Below, piece after piece: positions 35,737 to 44,276 of a stretch of 64,000 nt of DNA. The notes beneath the pieces are model-generated. The model was given only the letters and a program-made list of their open reading frames with translations. It was not told the DNA's origin and searched no databases. The stretch covers positions 62,001-126,000 of the forward strand of contig CAZCKU010000002.1 in assembly GCA_964499365.1 (NCBI GenBank), in the 5' to 3' direction. The stretch comes from PALSA-1316 sp964499365 (GTDB taxonomy: Bacteria > Nitrospirota > Thermodesulfovibrionia > Thermodesulfovibrionales > UBA6898). The first letter of the stretch is position 1. Each line of letters opens with the position of its first letter. The translations under genes were made by a program, and so were the position numbers.

Positions 35737-37719
35737 TCATTTTGAACCTTCCCTGAAATAGGCAGCGGCAGCACGAATGCTGTTCCTGTCGCCTGTATAG
35801 AGTATGACATCACTCGTTTTGAAGTTGAAGTCAGGGGCGGGATTTGTATGCATCTTTGAATCGCGACGCACCGCTATTACTGTGGCGCCGGTCTTTTTTC
35901 TAATCTGCAAAGCACTTATGCTCCGGTCAATTAGCGGGGAGCCGACTGGTATCCGGAATCCTTCAATTTCCAATTCAGAGACCAAATCAGCATGTTCAAA
36001 AAGATGTCTCCTTGGCAGCTCAAAACTCCTTAAGGCTGAATAACTGCCGCTCCTGACACTATCGGCCATATCCTCAATGACATTCTTCGGAAACTGATAT
36101 CTGTGAAGCACCCTCGAAAAAATCTCAATCGATGTTTCGAACTCCTCAGGTATTATTTCGCTGGCTCCCAGAGATTTGAGATCATCGATTTCAGCGATAT
36201 AACGGGTCCTGACGATAATATCCAATTCGGGGTTTTCATGTCTTGCAATAGCGACTATCCTTCGCGTAGAAGCCGGATCGGAAATGGCTACAACAAGTAG
36301 CTTTGCCCGCTCAATCCCGAGTTTATGCAGTATCTCCTTGCTCGTACCGTCGCCGTAATAGATAGGTTCGCCCTTTTTCTTCATTTCTCGCACCGTGTCG
36401 CTGTTCATTTCAAGAACTGCATAGGGTATGTCGGTTTCCTTCAGAACCCTGGCGAGATTCCTTCCGTTAAGTCCGAAGCCGATGATGATCACATGATCCC
36501 TTTTTTTGCTGGAAATACCTTCTATCTCCTGGGCGCTCCGTCTACTGGCAATTCTCTTTATTCCCCGTTTTGATGTCAACCAGGCAGAAAACGAAGGAGC
36601 CGCTTTAAGTACAAAGGGCGTTGCCATCATGGTAATCACTGCCGCTGAGAGAAAGACCTGATAATAAGCGTCAGGAATCAATGCGGATGTCCTGCCTGCG
36701 GCTGCAAGGACAAAAGAAAACTCTCCGACCTGAGCCAGACCGAGACCTATATGCAGGGATGTTCTCAGGGGAGTCCCGATAAGAAGGGGAGCAGCAAAGC
36801 CGGTAATTACCTTGAGTATAAAAATGACAGCTACACAAGCAAGGATCTGGCCCCAGTTGCCGATCAGGAACCCAAGGTTCATGAGCATGCCGACGGAAAC
36901 GAAAAAAAGACCAATAAAACTGTCTTTGAACGGGAGGATATCTGACATGGCTTGATGTGCATATTCCGATTCAGAAATTATCAGTCCCGCTAGAAAGGCC
37001 CCGAGTGCGAGTGAGAGGCCGAATTTTGAGGTCAGAAGTGCAATGCCCATGCAGAGGATAATAATGGTGGTAATGAAGAGCTCCCTGCTTTTCGTATGCA
37101 CTACCTGATGAAGCAGCCCAGGCACTAACCAACGCGAGCCTAGGAGCACGACCACTATTATGAGGGCCGCTTTGCCCATTTTTATGGTGATGTCAACAAC
37201 GGGCAAACCCTCTCCGGCAAGCGCCGGCGTGAGCAGCATAAGGGGAACGATGCAGAGATCCTGAAAAATGAGAATGCCGACCATGATACGGCCATGCGGC
37301 GAATCCGTCTCCCCCCTTTCGGCAAGCACCTTCATGACGATCGCGGTGCTGCTGAGTGCGACAAGGAACCCGAGGAACAATGCCTGGCCGGTCGTTCCAA
37401 CAGTATACGAGCCGGCTATAGCGATTAGGGCGATGGTAAGCGCCATCTGGAGGCCGCCGCCGGCGACCACGGCCCTCCGCATCCTGAGCAGCTTAGATAT
37501 CGAGAGCTCTATCCCGATAGTGAAGAGGAGAAGTATGACTCCTATCTCAGCCAGTATCTCGACGGCATGGGCATCCTTAATGATCCCCGCACCATATGGG
37601 CCAATAATAGCGCCGGCGACAAGAAAGCCGACGAGTGACGGCACTCTGAGCTTATGGAGCAGAAAGACGACAACAGCCGAAGCCAGAAAAGTTATTTCTA
37701 ACGACTCAAGAAAATCCAC
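35737..37719 (-). CDS. Kef-type K+/H+ antiporter with TrkA-N and TrkA-C domains (copy A)
   Basis: A 660-residue protein. About 13 membrane helices (residues 1-385) carry VPSLVGFLVAGAIIGPYGAG, LLLFTIGIELSISKLLRMRR, VGILIFQDLCIVPLMLL (the QD motif of electroneutral/KefB-C-like CPA2) and GLSLALGAFLAGLIISESEY. A TrkA-N (RCK) NAD-binding domain follows (DHVIIIGFGLNGRNLARVLK, about 415-540), then a TrkA-C domain (EIEGFRIPVGSPLIDRSISA, about 575-655). It would move K+ out against H+ under nucleotide control. The start is GTG, unlike ATG in copy B. It is paired with DUF3124 15 bp upstream. Copy B is about 88 percent identical overall, with stretches nearly identical (about 36650-37110). Confidence 0.93.
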   Translation of the reverse strand: MDFLESLEITFLASAVVVFLLHKLRVPSLVGFLVAGAIIGPYGAGIIKDAHAVEILAEIGVILLLFTIGIELSISKLLRMRRAVVAGGGLQMALTIALIAIAGSYTVGTTGQALFLGFLVALSSTAIVMKVLAERGETDSPHGRIMVGILIFQDLCIVPLMLLTPALAGEGLPVVDITIKMGKAALIIVVVLLGSRWLVPGLLHQVVHTKSRELFITTIIILCMGIALLTSKFGLSLALGAFLAGLIISESEYAHQAMSDILPFKDSFIGLFFVSVGMLMNLGFLIGNWGQILACVAVIFILKVITGFAAPLLIGTPLRTSLHIGLGLAQVGEFSFVLAAAGRTSALIPDAYYQVFLSAAVITMMATPFVLKAAPSFSAWLTSKRGIKRIASRRSAQEIEGISSKKRDHVIIIGFGLNGRNLARVLKETDIPYAVLEMNSDTVREMKKKGEPIYYGDGTSKEILHKLGIERAKLLVVAISDPASTRRIVAIARHENPELDIIVRTRYIAEIDDLKSLGASEIIPEEFETSIEIFSRVLHRYQFPKNVIEDMADSVRSGSYSALRSFELPRRHLFEHADLVSELEIEGFRIPVGSPLIDRSISALQIRKKTGATVIAVRRDSKMHTNPAPDFNFKTSDVILYTGDRNSIRAAAAYFREGSK

Positions 37720-37734
37720 GCGGCACCTTGCCCC

Positions 37735-38202
37735 TTATTCACTGATTTCCTTCCCCGGACTTATGAAAGAGATACCCTGACCACCTTTGCCGCCGATCAT
37801 GACCGCTTCTATAACAGGCGGATTGACTTCTTTTTCGGCCTTCCAGCGGACAATGAAATTGGAGCCCATCCCTCCGCTGGTATCTCTCTCAGTGATATGT
37901 ATATCCTTAGATGCCATGGGATTAATAATCAGTTGACTGGACAAATATTTCTTCGTCAGCTTCCCCTGCGTGTCATAATAGTCGACTGCGGTTATGGTAA
38001 CGGGCGATTTAAAGTCCGTATTCCGGAGCAAAAGGGTAATTCCCAGGTCAAAGTCGGTTCCGCGTGGCCCCATGAAAACCTGCGGATATGCAGACACATA
38101 CACGGTTTGGGACTGCTTCTTTAGCTGCTCAGAAAAGGCATTGTTTGCCAATGAGCAGAACAAAATTACTGTGGCTAAGATTGCAGCGGCTTTCTTTATC
38201 AT
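37735..38202 (-). CDS. DUF3124 exported protein (copy A)
   Basis: A 155-residue secreted protein with signal peptide MIKKAAAILATVILFCSLAN NAFSE, then QTVYVSAYPQVFMGPRGTDF, LLRNTDFKSPVTITAVDYYD, LTKKYLSSQLIINPMASKDI, GSNFIVRWKAEKEVNPPVIE AVMIGGKGGQGISFISPGKE. All three copies in the window precede a Kef gene. Copies A and B differ at about a dozen residues; copy C is more distant. The strict pairing suggests joint function in the envelope. Domain function is unknown. Confidence 0.87.
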   Translation of the reverse strand: MIKKAAAILATVILFCSLANNAFSEQLKKQSQTVYVSAYPQVFMGPRGTDFDLGITLLLRNTDFKSPVTITAVDYYDTQGKLTKKYLSSQLIINPMASKDIHITERDTSGGMGSNFIVRWKAEKEVNPPVIEAVMIGGKGGQGISFISPGKEISE

Positions 38203-38257
38203 TTGTTTCCTCCTATACTTTTGTTTGCAGTGCTGCTTCCCTGCAGTTTCAACTTGA

Positions 38258-39193
38258 TTATTTTACTCTTGATTGCTCTTTCTTGTAGCCCTCTTTCCTG
38301 TTCGCCTCACCGAGAAGCACGATAAGAGGGCTTGCGACGAATATGGACGAATATGTACCGATAACTATACCCAATATTATGGCTAATGAGAAGTCGTGAA
38401 GCACCTCTCCACCGAACAAGAACAAGGCAAGGGCGGACAGTAGAGTCGTAATTCCGGTTACGATAGTTCGGGATAGGACCTCGTTGATGCTGCGGTTAAT
38501 AATGCTCTCCATGGACTCTTTCACGAATGCCTTCATATTTTCCCTGAGTCTGTCGAATACCACTACCGTGTCCGACAAGGAATATCCGGCAATAGTAAGA
38601 AGGGCACTCAAGATAATGAGGTTCATCTCCCTATCCAGCAGATAGAGAATACCGAGCACTGCCAGAACGTCATGAATCGTTGCAAGTGTTGCGGCAATGC
38701 CGAACCTGAATTGAAACCTGAAAGCTATGTACCCCACTATGCCGAGCGCAGCCAGAGTCATTGCCCACAGTGCTTCCTGCTTCAGTCGCGAGCCGACCTT
38801 TGGTCCTACCTCTGTGGTTGAATCAATCACGGGTTTTGTATCTGATAACTTAGTGGACAGAATGCGGGTAATAGCCTCTGCCGTTTCTCCCAGGTGACCC
38901 TCCTGTTTCTTTGTCTTTATCAGGACCTTGTTTTCAGAGGGCAAATCCTGCACTTCGACATCTTCCAATCCGCCCTGCTCAAGTGCGGCTCGTACTTCTT
39001 GAAGGGGAACTGATCGTGCAAATTTAATTTGGACTGCTGTTCCCCCTGCGAAATCAACTCCTAAATTTGCATTGCCGCGCGCTATCTGAATGATAGCAAT
39101 TATGCCCAACAGGGACATTGCTGCCGTCACTACAAAGGCATACTTCCTCAACCCCATGAAATCTATGTGAGTATTCTTTATAAGTTCAAACAT
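38258..39193 (-). CDS. secF: SecF protein-export subunit paralogue (copy A)
   Basis: A 311-residue SecF with six membrane helices: the first helix (YAFVVTAAMSLLGIIAIIQI), the periplasmic SecF signature NLGVDFAGGTAVQIKF, TTEVGPKVGSRLKQEALWAM, DVLAVLGILYLLDREMNLII, AGYSLSDTVVVFDRLREN and the terminal IILGIVIGTYSSIFVASPL. SecF normally works with SecD in proton-driven pulling of preproteins. No secD is adjacent to either copy here; the upstream neighbour is a small exported protein gene. Bases 38361-38958 look identical to 44903-45500 of copy B while flanks differ, a sign of recent gene conversion. Confidence 0.93.
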   Translation of the reverse strand: MFELIKNTHIDFMGLRKYAFVVTAAMSLLGIIAIIQIARGNANLGVDFAGGTAVQIKFARSVPLQEVRAALEQGGLEDVEVQDLPSENKVLIKTKKQEGHLGETAEAITRILSTKLSDTKPVIDSTTEVGPKVGSRLKQEALWAMTLAALGIVGYIAFRFQFRFGIAATLATIHDVLAVLGILYLLDREMNLIILSALLTIAGYSLSDTVVVFDRLRENMKAFVKESMESIINRSINEVLSRTIVTGITTLLSALALFLFGGEVLHDFSLAIILGIVIGTYSSIFVASPLIVLLGEANRKEGYKKEQSRVK

Positions 39194-39353
39194 TTATTCA
39201 GCTCCTATTGTTCAAGTCTCTTCCTTCTGTTTTCCATGGATGCCGCAGGACATCTTTGCTTTTCCCTGTTCAATGAGGGAAGAAGCAAACTAGGCGCATC
39301 AAAGGGAAAATTAGAAATCCTTCGCCAATCTACTGGCGAAGTGATGCCGGTTC

Positions 39354-39764
39354 TTATGCCAGACGGAGTGAATAAAGGGGTGGTGATATATCTGAAGCGA
39401 AAAGGCAAAATTCAGTATGAGGATGAGATGTGAATTGCTGCGTGATAGAACAAGCCGTGATGCTTACCGGAAGGTCAACGGCAATGACAGAAGATGTAGA
39501 CAACAGCAAACGGGAATTCTTAGCATTCGTATGCGTATGAGACACCGCCCGCTTTGCCAATAAAGTCAGAGCACTCTGCGGCCCTCTTTCTTTCAGGGTA
39601 TCCTTAAAAGGCGCAGACTCACCGTGCAGACCGCGGGCATTGCTTATCCAGGTGTCACCCGTAGAGGATGAGGGAATAACTCTATATTCCTGCTCAGAAT
39701 AATGGAGAGCAGGAACTAGTGAAAAACAGGCAATGATCAATAATGAGAAAACTGCCTTAATCAT
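39354..39764 (-). CDS. Hypothetical small exported protein (copy A)
   Basis: An open frame of about 136 codons begins with a signal-peptide-like MIKAVFSLLIIACFSLVPAL and continues HYSEQEYRVIPSSSTGDTWI then GLHGESAPFKDTLKERGPQS. GGAG lies just upstream of ATG 39764; ATG 39773 is an alternative. The frame is kept in copy B (45896-46306) despite many substitutions, which mildly supports coding, but the C-terminal third (SDISPPLYSLRLA) overlaps an open plus-strand frame also kept in both copies. I do not recognise a family. Confidence 0.4.
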   Translation of the reverse strand: MIKAVFSLLIIACFSLVPALHYSEQEYRVIPSSSTGDTWISNARGLHGESAPFKDTLKERGPQSALTLLAKRAVSHTHTNAKNSRLLLSTSSVIAVDLPVSITACSITQQFTSHPHTEFCLFASDISPPLYSLRLA

Positions 39765-39871
39765 TCGCTCCATACAATGAATTATAAGACATAGCATAAT
39801 CATTTTACAACGAAAGAAGATCTCCCATGGCCAGAGGCTATGGCCTGAAATAAATCGCACCGAAAGAACGT

Positions 39872-40150
39872 CAAGCATCCGCTTGTTACACCTGATGGGA
39901 AATATGTGCTTATTAACCACACCGGCGAGGTGAAAGCGGTCCTCTTTGATGTCAAGACTGACAAAGAGTTGAGGACCTTTGCTGTTGATCATGTGAATAA
40001 ATAGCAGAAGGGCCCTTTAATGATGCACTCGGCGTTTACATGGGATAGCAAGTTTGCTTTTGTTCAAAACTATGCTGACAAAAAGTCATATATCCTGAAG
40101 ATCCCATCACTTGAAGTTGCGGCAACAATTGACGGAGACAGTCCTGCTCA
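39872..40150 (+). pseudogene. YncE/cytochrome-D1-like beta-propeller remnant
   Basis: The plus strand reads KHPLVTPDGKYVLINHTGEV KAVLFDVKTDKELRTFAVDH, then a TAG at about 39999, then HSAFTWDSKFAFVQNYADKK SYILKIPSLEVAATI. The xxTPDGKYxxIN and (A)FTWDxKFAFVxN repeats are blades of YVTN/cytochrome-D1-type propellers. Both ends are missing and the frame is interrupted. An inverted piece of it is at 35605-35692. A link to heme d1 (nitrite reductase) is possible but cannot be shown from two blades. Confidence 0.65.
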
Positions 40151-40154
40151 TTAT

Positions 40155-40489
40155 TTGCTATATCAACTTCCCTCCCCGAGGTTGTTGTTTCCATTGCAGC
40201 TATTAGGATGGGTGCTGTTGACCTCGCAATTGGCAATCTCTTTGGAAGCAATATCTTTAACATATTTATTCTGGCGCTTGACGACATTTTCTTCCTTAAA
40301 GGCCCTCTGCTCTCATATGCAAATCCCAACCACATCATTTCAGCATTGTCGGCTATCGCGATGACAACCATTGCTATTATCGGACTTACCTATCGTGCGG
40401 AGAAAAAGAGATTGATTGTAGCATGGGATTCCCTATGCATTCTCCTGGTCTACATAGCCAATTTGCTGTTGCTGTATATGCTGAAGTAA
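40155..40489 (+). pseudogene. Na+/Ca2+ exchanger family (NCX) C-terminal remnant
   Basis: The plus strand encodes AISTSLPEVVVSIAAIRMGA VDLAIGNLFGSNIFNIFILA LDDIFF, the second alpha-repeat of NCX/YrbG-type exchangers (GTSxPE and GNxxGSNxFN motifs), followed by three more hydrophobic segments and a stop at 40489. The N-terminal half with the first alpha-repeat is absent; the fragment begins right where the beta-propeller remnant ends. It is non-functional alone. Confidence 0.8.
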
Positions 40490-40587
40490 CAAGCTGTTCT
40501 GAAGTTATCTCATATACAGCTCTGTAGATACTCTCTTGGCGAAAGGGCAGCGGACGCCAAGGATTCTCACTAACTGACAGAAAAAGC

Positions 40588-40872
40588 ATGATTAGCTTGA
40601 TGCCATCCTTCTTCAATGTAACTCCGAATATGCCTCAGGTCATATGGGCCAACGGCGTAATCGCCTCAGCCGCGGTGGGAATAGTGGTAGACATCATAAC
40701 AGGATGGACAAAGACATTCCCCAACGTCATATATCTTCAGTATGATGGAAACAGTAATACACTGATGCCGCATAAAAGAATTGAATATATGGATCTCTCC
40801 GCCAACTGTCCCCATTACCCTATTGAAAATGTAGGCGATCCAATGTTCAAAAAAAATATAATATATTTTTAA
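40588..40872 (+). pseudogene. Probable remnant of a small membrane lipoprotein
   Basis: An open plus-strand frame contains VIWANGVIASAAVGIVVDII TGWTKTFPNVIYLQYD. This resembles the common C-terminal GGxxGxxVDxxTGxxxxYPxxVxV pattern of small bacterial lipoproteins. The rest has no resemblance I can name, and the stretch lies among remnants. Evidence is thin. Confidence 0.3.
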
Positions 40873-40981
40873 CCGGAAAAGATAGGCAAAAAGGAAGAAC
40901 AGCTTCCCGAAAATAAAGTCAAAAAAGTATGACAAAAAAGGCTAAAAAAAGAGGGTTTTTGATGCTGAGAAAAAAAAGTTC

Positions 40982-40998
40982 CGACATTTTCACGACAT
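40982..40998. repeat. Two CGACAT motifs at 11-bp spacing beside att-like copy 2
   Basis: CGACAT begins at 40982 and 40993, directly before the terminator of tRNA-Pro fragment 2. The segment equals the right half of the 36-bp palindrome at 47071-47106 in the same position beside copy 3. Confidence 0.7.
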
Positions 40999-41004
40999 GA
41001 AAAA

Positions 41005-41042
41005 AAATCAAGGACCTACAAAACCTTGTAAGTCCTTGATTT
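41005..41042 (-). terminator. Rho-independent terminator after tRNA-Pro fragment 2
   Basis: Stem AAATCAAGGAC (41005-41015) / GTCCTTGATTT (41032-41042) with an inner TACAA/TTGTA helix; a T-run follows on the minus strand. It lies 3 bp beyond the tRNA fragment and is nearly the same as the terminator of copy 3. Confidence 0.85.
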
Positions 41043-41045
41043 TAT

Positions 41046-41094
41046 TGGTCGGGGCGACCTGATTTGAACAGGCGACCACTCGCACCCCAAACGC
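41046..41094 (-). repeat. tRNA-Pro(GGG) 3' half, attachment-site-like copy 2
   Basis: The 49 bp are identical to copy 1 at 13027-13075. On the anticodon side the next about 100 bp (GTCAAATGCCCTATCTATTT and on) are conserved with copies 1 and 3. The 5' half of a tRNA is again missing. The distance to copy 1 is 28.0 kb and to copy 3 is 6.1 kb, all in the same orientation, as in a tandem array of elements sharing one attachment core. Confidence 0.85.
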
Positions 41095-41178
41095 TGTCAA
41101 ATGCCCTATCTATTTGATTTTATTTGCTTTATCTTGTCCTAATTTACCCTATTTTTGCACTATTTATCACAATTTTTA

Positions 41179-41195
41179 CGACATTCTTGCGACAT
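41179..41195. repeat. CGACAT motifs at 11-bp spacing, anticodon side of copy 2
   Basis: CGACAT begins at 41179 and 41190. The unit that would complete a triplet as in copy 1 (expected at 41168) is degenerate. Confidence 0.65.
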
Positions 41196-41310
41196 GGAAA
41201 ATGTCTGCCTTTCACAAAATAAAATCTCGACCCATTTTGCCACTATTCCAGTGAGCAGGCGTCCTATTATGCCGCACGCTCTATACAATCATATATTACC
41301 ATTTATAAGC

Positions 41311-41442
41311 TCCTCTCCCACGGCAGCCCTTGTAATCTTCTGGTCCACCCCGATACGAGACGCTTGGATCGGAGTTGTCTTCGCTCATCTTTTTATGGAC
41401 TCACTCACCATGATGGGGGTTCCCCTTCTGGATGCAGCCTGA
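41311..41442 (+). pseudogene. YdjM/DUF457-type membrane metal-dependent hydrolase, C-terminal remnant
   Basis: The plus strand reads SSPTAALVIFWSTPIRDAWI GVVFAHLFMDSLTMMGVPLL DAA and stops. The AHLFMDSLTMMGVPLL motif (His and Asp metal ligands in a membrane helix) is typical of the end of YdjM-like proteins. The remaining about 80 percent is absent; the sequence before it belongs to the repeated flank of the attachment-like site. Confidence 0.65.
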
Positions 41443-41484
41443 AGACGCTAAGCCGCATTGCTTATTACAATTACGTGAAACCTG

Positions 41485-41513
41485 TTGATAATTATGATAA
41501 GATTTAATTTAAT
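41485..41513 (+). promoter_or_regulatory. Sigma70-like promoter of DUF6448 copy 2
   Basis: TTGATA (41485-41490) and TTTAAT (41508-41513) are separated by 17 bp and lie about 40 bp upstream of the GTG start, which has AGGAGGTGA as its ribosome site. Confidence 0.6.
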
Positions 41514-41552
41514 GAGATATGTAATTCCCTATTAATACTCAGGAGGTGAGTC

Positions 41553-42194
41553 GTGAAAAAGACATTGCTTTTGTTGATAGGTATCATGACAGCTATGATG
41601 TTTGTGGACAGTAAATATGCGCCGTTTCTCCTTCCTTTGGTCTTTGCTCACTGCGACACACTTGACGGGCCTGTTGTAGCTACCGCAAGGGGTGCCCTCG
41701 AAAAGGGGGATATTACGCCTGTCCTTAAATGGCTTAGGAAGGAAGACGAAAAAGAAATAATCGCACAGTTCGAAAAAACCCTTTCTGTCAGAAAACAGTC
41801 CAAAGAGGCAAAGGAATTAGCGGACATGTATTTCTTCGAAACCCTTGTGCGCATACACCGGGCCGGAGAAGGGGCGCCTTATACAGGGCTGAAACCTGCC
41901 GGTGCTGTTGAACCGTCTGTGGCAGCAGCTGACAAGGCACTTGAGTCAGGTTCAGCAGACGGCCTCGTCAAGCTTGTTACCTCAGCTGCAGAAAAAGGCA
42001 TACGTCAGCGTTTCACTCATGCCTTCGAGACAAAGAAACATGCAGATCACGGAGTAGAGTACGGAAGAAAGTTCGTTGCAGCATATGTGGATTTCACGCA
42101 CTATGTCGAAAGGCTCCATATGGATGCAGAAAAGCCGATAAGCCATGGTCATAGTTCGACAGAAGGAACATCTGCGCCTGAACATCAACACTGA
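41553..42194 (+). CDS. DUF6448 family exported protein (copy 2)
   Basis: A 213-residue protein beginning at a GTG with an optimal ribosome site, with a signal peptide (MKKTLLLLIGIMTAMMFVDS ... VFAHC) and a body collinear with the protein at 21118-21732: CDTLDGPVVATARGALEKGD, ELADMYFFETLVRIHRAGEG, GLKPAGAVEPSVAAADKALE, FTHYVERLHMDAEK. It ends in a His-rich tail (HGHSSTEGTSAPEHQH). It is one of few plus-strand genes and faces Kef copy B across a shared terminator. In the nitrogen-oxide block its paralogue sits beside a cytochrome, here beside an antiporter, so the family role may be general envelope stress or metal handling. Function unknown. Confidence 0.88.
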   Translation: MKKTLLLLIGIMTAMMFVDSKYAPFLLPLVFAHCDTLDGPVVATARGALEKGDITPVLKWLRKEDEKEIIAQFEKTLSVRKQSKEAKELADMYFFETLVRIHRAGEGAPYTGLKPAGAVEPSVAAADKALESGSADGLVKLVTSAAEKGIRQRFTHAFETKKHADHGVEYGRKFVAAYVDFTHYVERLHMDAEKPISHGHSSTEGTSAPEHQH

Positions 42195-42227
42195 TTCGTT
42201 TAATGCAGGACAGGTTATTGAATACAG

Positions 42228-42258
42228 GGAGGCAGGAAGGAAAATGCTTTCTGCCTCC
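42228..42258. terminator. Bidirectional terminator between DUF6448 copy 2 and Kef copy B
   Basis: GGAGGCAG (42228-42235) pairs with CTGCCTCC (42251-42258), extended by GAAG/CTTT pairs. It lies between two converging genes. A damaged version of its right arm (CTTTCTGCGTCCTCC, about 35700) remains beside Kef copy A, marking the left edge of the duplicated unit. Confidence 0.75.
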
Positions 42259-42284
42259 TCCAACTGTTTTCTTTCCACTTTGAG

Positions 42285-44267
42285 TCATTTTGAACCTTCC
42301 CTGAAAAATGCAGCGGCAGTCCTCATGCCACTTCTGTCTCCTGTATAGAGTATGACATCATCCTCTTTGAAGTGAAAGTCAGGGGCGGGATTCGTATGCA
42401 TTCTTGATCCTCTTCGCACCGCAATAACTGTGGCCCCTGTCTTCTTTCTGATCTGAAGCGCACCGATACTCCGGCCCGCCAGATGAGAACCGTAGGGTAT
42501 CCGGAATCCTTCAATTTCCATTTCAGGGACCAAGTCGGCACTCTCATGCAGATGTCTCTTCGGAAGCTCGACACTCCTCAAAGCTGAATAACTGCCACTC
42601 CTGACACTGTCGACCATGTCTTCAATAACATTCCTCGGAAACTGGTATTTATGCAGCACCCTCGAAAAAATCTCGATGGAAGTCTCAAACTCCTCAGGAA
42701 TTATTTCGCTCGCGCCGAGAGACCTCAGGTCATCTATCTCGGCAATATATCTTGTTCTGACAATGATGTCCATTACTGGATTTTCATGCCGGGCAATCGC
42801 GACCATTCTTCGCGTGGAAGCCGGATCGGATATTGCAATAACCAGGAGTTTTGCACTTTCAATGCCGAGTTTATGGAGGATCTCCCTGCTCGTTCCGTCT
42901 CCATAGTAAATAGGTTCACCTTTCTTCTTCATTTCCCTTACCGTATCGCTGTTCATCTCAAGGACTGCATATGGTATGCCGGTCTCTTTAAGGACCCTTG
43001 CGAGATTCCTGCCGTTGAGACCAAATCCAATGATGATTACATGATCCCTTTTCTTGCGGGGAAAACCCTCCGTCTCCTGAAGGTTTCTTCTGCCGGCAAT
43101 TTTCTTTATCAAATGCCTCGATGTCAGCCAGGCAGAAAGAGACGGCGCCGCCTTCATTACAAATGGCGTTGCCATCATTGTTATTACTGCCGCTGAGAGA
43201 AAGACCTGATAATAAGCGTCAGGGATCAATGCGGATGTCCTGCCTACGGCTGCAAGGACAAAAGAAAACTCTCCGACCTGAGCCAGCCCGAGACCTATAT
43301 GCAGTGATGTTCTAAGGGGCGTCCCGATAAGAAGGGGAGCAGCAAAGCCGGTTATTACCTTGAGTATAAAAATGACAGCTACACAAACAAGGATCTGGCC
43401 CCAGTTGCCGACCATGAACCTAAGGTTCATGAGCATGCCGACGGAAACAAAAAAAAGACCAATAAAACTGTCTTTGAAAGGAAGGATATCGGACATGGCT
43501 TGATGTGCATATTCCGATTCAGAAATTATCAGTCCCGCCAGAAAGGCCCCGAGTGCGAGTGAGAGGCCGAATTTTGAGGTCAGAAGTGCAATGCCCATGC
43601 AGAGGATAATAATGGTGGTAATGAAGAGCTCCCTGCTTTTTGTATGCACTACCTGATGGAGCAGCCCTGGCACGAACCACCTGGCACTGAGAAGCACGAT
43701 CGCGATGATGAGGGCCGCCGTGCCCATTTTCATGGCTATTTCTACAGCAGGTAAACCCCCGCCGGCAAGCGCCGGGGTAATCAGCATAAGCGGAACGATG
43801 CAGAGGTCCTGAAAGATGAGGATGCCGACCATGACGCGGCCATGCGGCGAATCTGTCTCTCCCTTTTCGGCAAGCACCTTCATGACGATTGCAGTGCTGC
43901 TGAGTGCGATGAGGAAGCCGAAGAAAACGGACTGCCCAGTCGTTCCAAAAATAAAAGACCCAGCTGCAGCGATCAGGGCAATGGTAAACGCCATCTGAAG
44001 TCCGCCGCCAACGATCACGGCCTTTCGCATCCTGAGCAGCTTGGATATCGAGAGCTCTATCCCGATTGTAAAGAGGAGAAGGATGACTCCTATCTCGGCC
44101 AGTATCTCGACCGCATGGGCGTCTTTGATTAATCCTGCTCCATAAGGGCCTATAATAGCGCCGGCTACAAGAAAGCCAACGAGTGACGGAACCTTCAGCT
44201 TATGAAGAAGAAAGACAACAACAGCCGCAGCCAGAAAAGTTATTTCTAGTGATTCGAGGAAATCCAT
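42285..44267 (-). CDS. Kef-type K+/H+ antiporter with TrkA-N and TrkA-C domains (copy B)
   Basis: A 660-residue paralogue collinear with copy A without gaps: 13-helix CPA2 domain with ILIFQDLCIVPLMLI, RCK domain (DHVIIIGFGLNGRNLARVLK ETGIPYAVLEMNSDTVREMK), TrkA-C (EIEGFRIPYGSHLAGRSIGA). It starts with ATG and is followed on its 3' side by a shared terminator. Differences to copy A are scattered in the first 180 residues and the last 100, but nearly absent between about residues 205 and 345. Both copies look functional, so the cell keeps at least two near-identical K+ efflux systems from this island plus a broken third. Confidence 0.93.
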   Translation of the reverse strand: MDFLESLEITFLAAAVVVFLLHKLKVPSLVGFLVAGAIIGPYGAGLIKDAHAVEILAEIGVILLLFTIGIELSISKLLRMRKAVIVGGGLQMAFTIALIAAAGSFIFGTTGQSVFFGFLIALSSTAIVMKVLAEKGETDSPHGRVMVGILIFQDLCIVPLMLITPALAGGGLPAVEIAMKMGTAALIIAIVLLSARWFVPGLLHQVVHTKSRELFITTIIILCMGIALLTSKFGLSLALGAFLAGLIISESEYAHQAMSDILPFKDSFIGLFFVSVGMLMNLRFMVGNWGQILVCVAVIFILKVITGFAAPLLIGTPLRTSLHIGLGLAQVGEFSFVLAAVGRTSALIPDAYYQVFLSAAVITMMATPFVMKAAPSLSAWLTSRHLIKKIAGRRNLQETEGFPRKKRDHVIIIGFGLNGRNLARVLKETGIPYAVLEMNSDTVREMKKKGEPIYYGDGTSREILHKLGIESAKLLVIAISDPASTRRMVAIARHENPVMDIIVRTRYIAEIDDLRSLGASEIIPEEFETSIEIFSRVLHKYQFPRNVIEDMVDSVRSGSYSALRSVELPKRHLHESADLVPEMEIEGFRIPYGSHLAGRSIGALQIRKKTGATVIAVRRGSRMHTNPAPDFHFKEDDVILYTGDRSGMRTAAAFFREGSK

Positions 44268-44276
44268 GCCTTACCT

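Noticed and set aside
39167..39433. Plus-strand open frame (and its copy at 45769-45975) ending in LKRKGKIQY-DE
   Set aside because: Kept open in both copies, but with many non-synonymous changes, no ribosome site and an antisense overlap with another frame. No recognisable domain, so not called as a gene.
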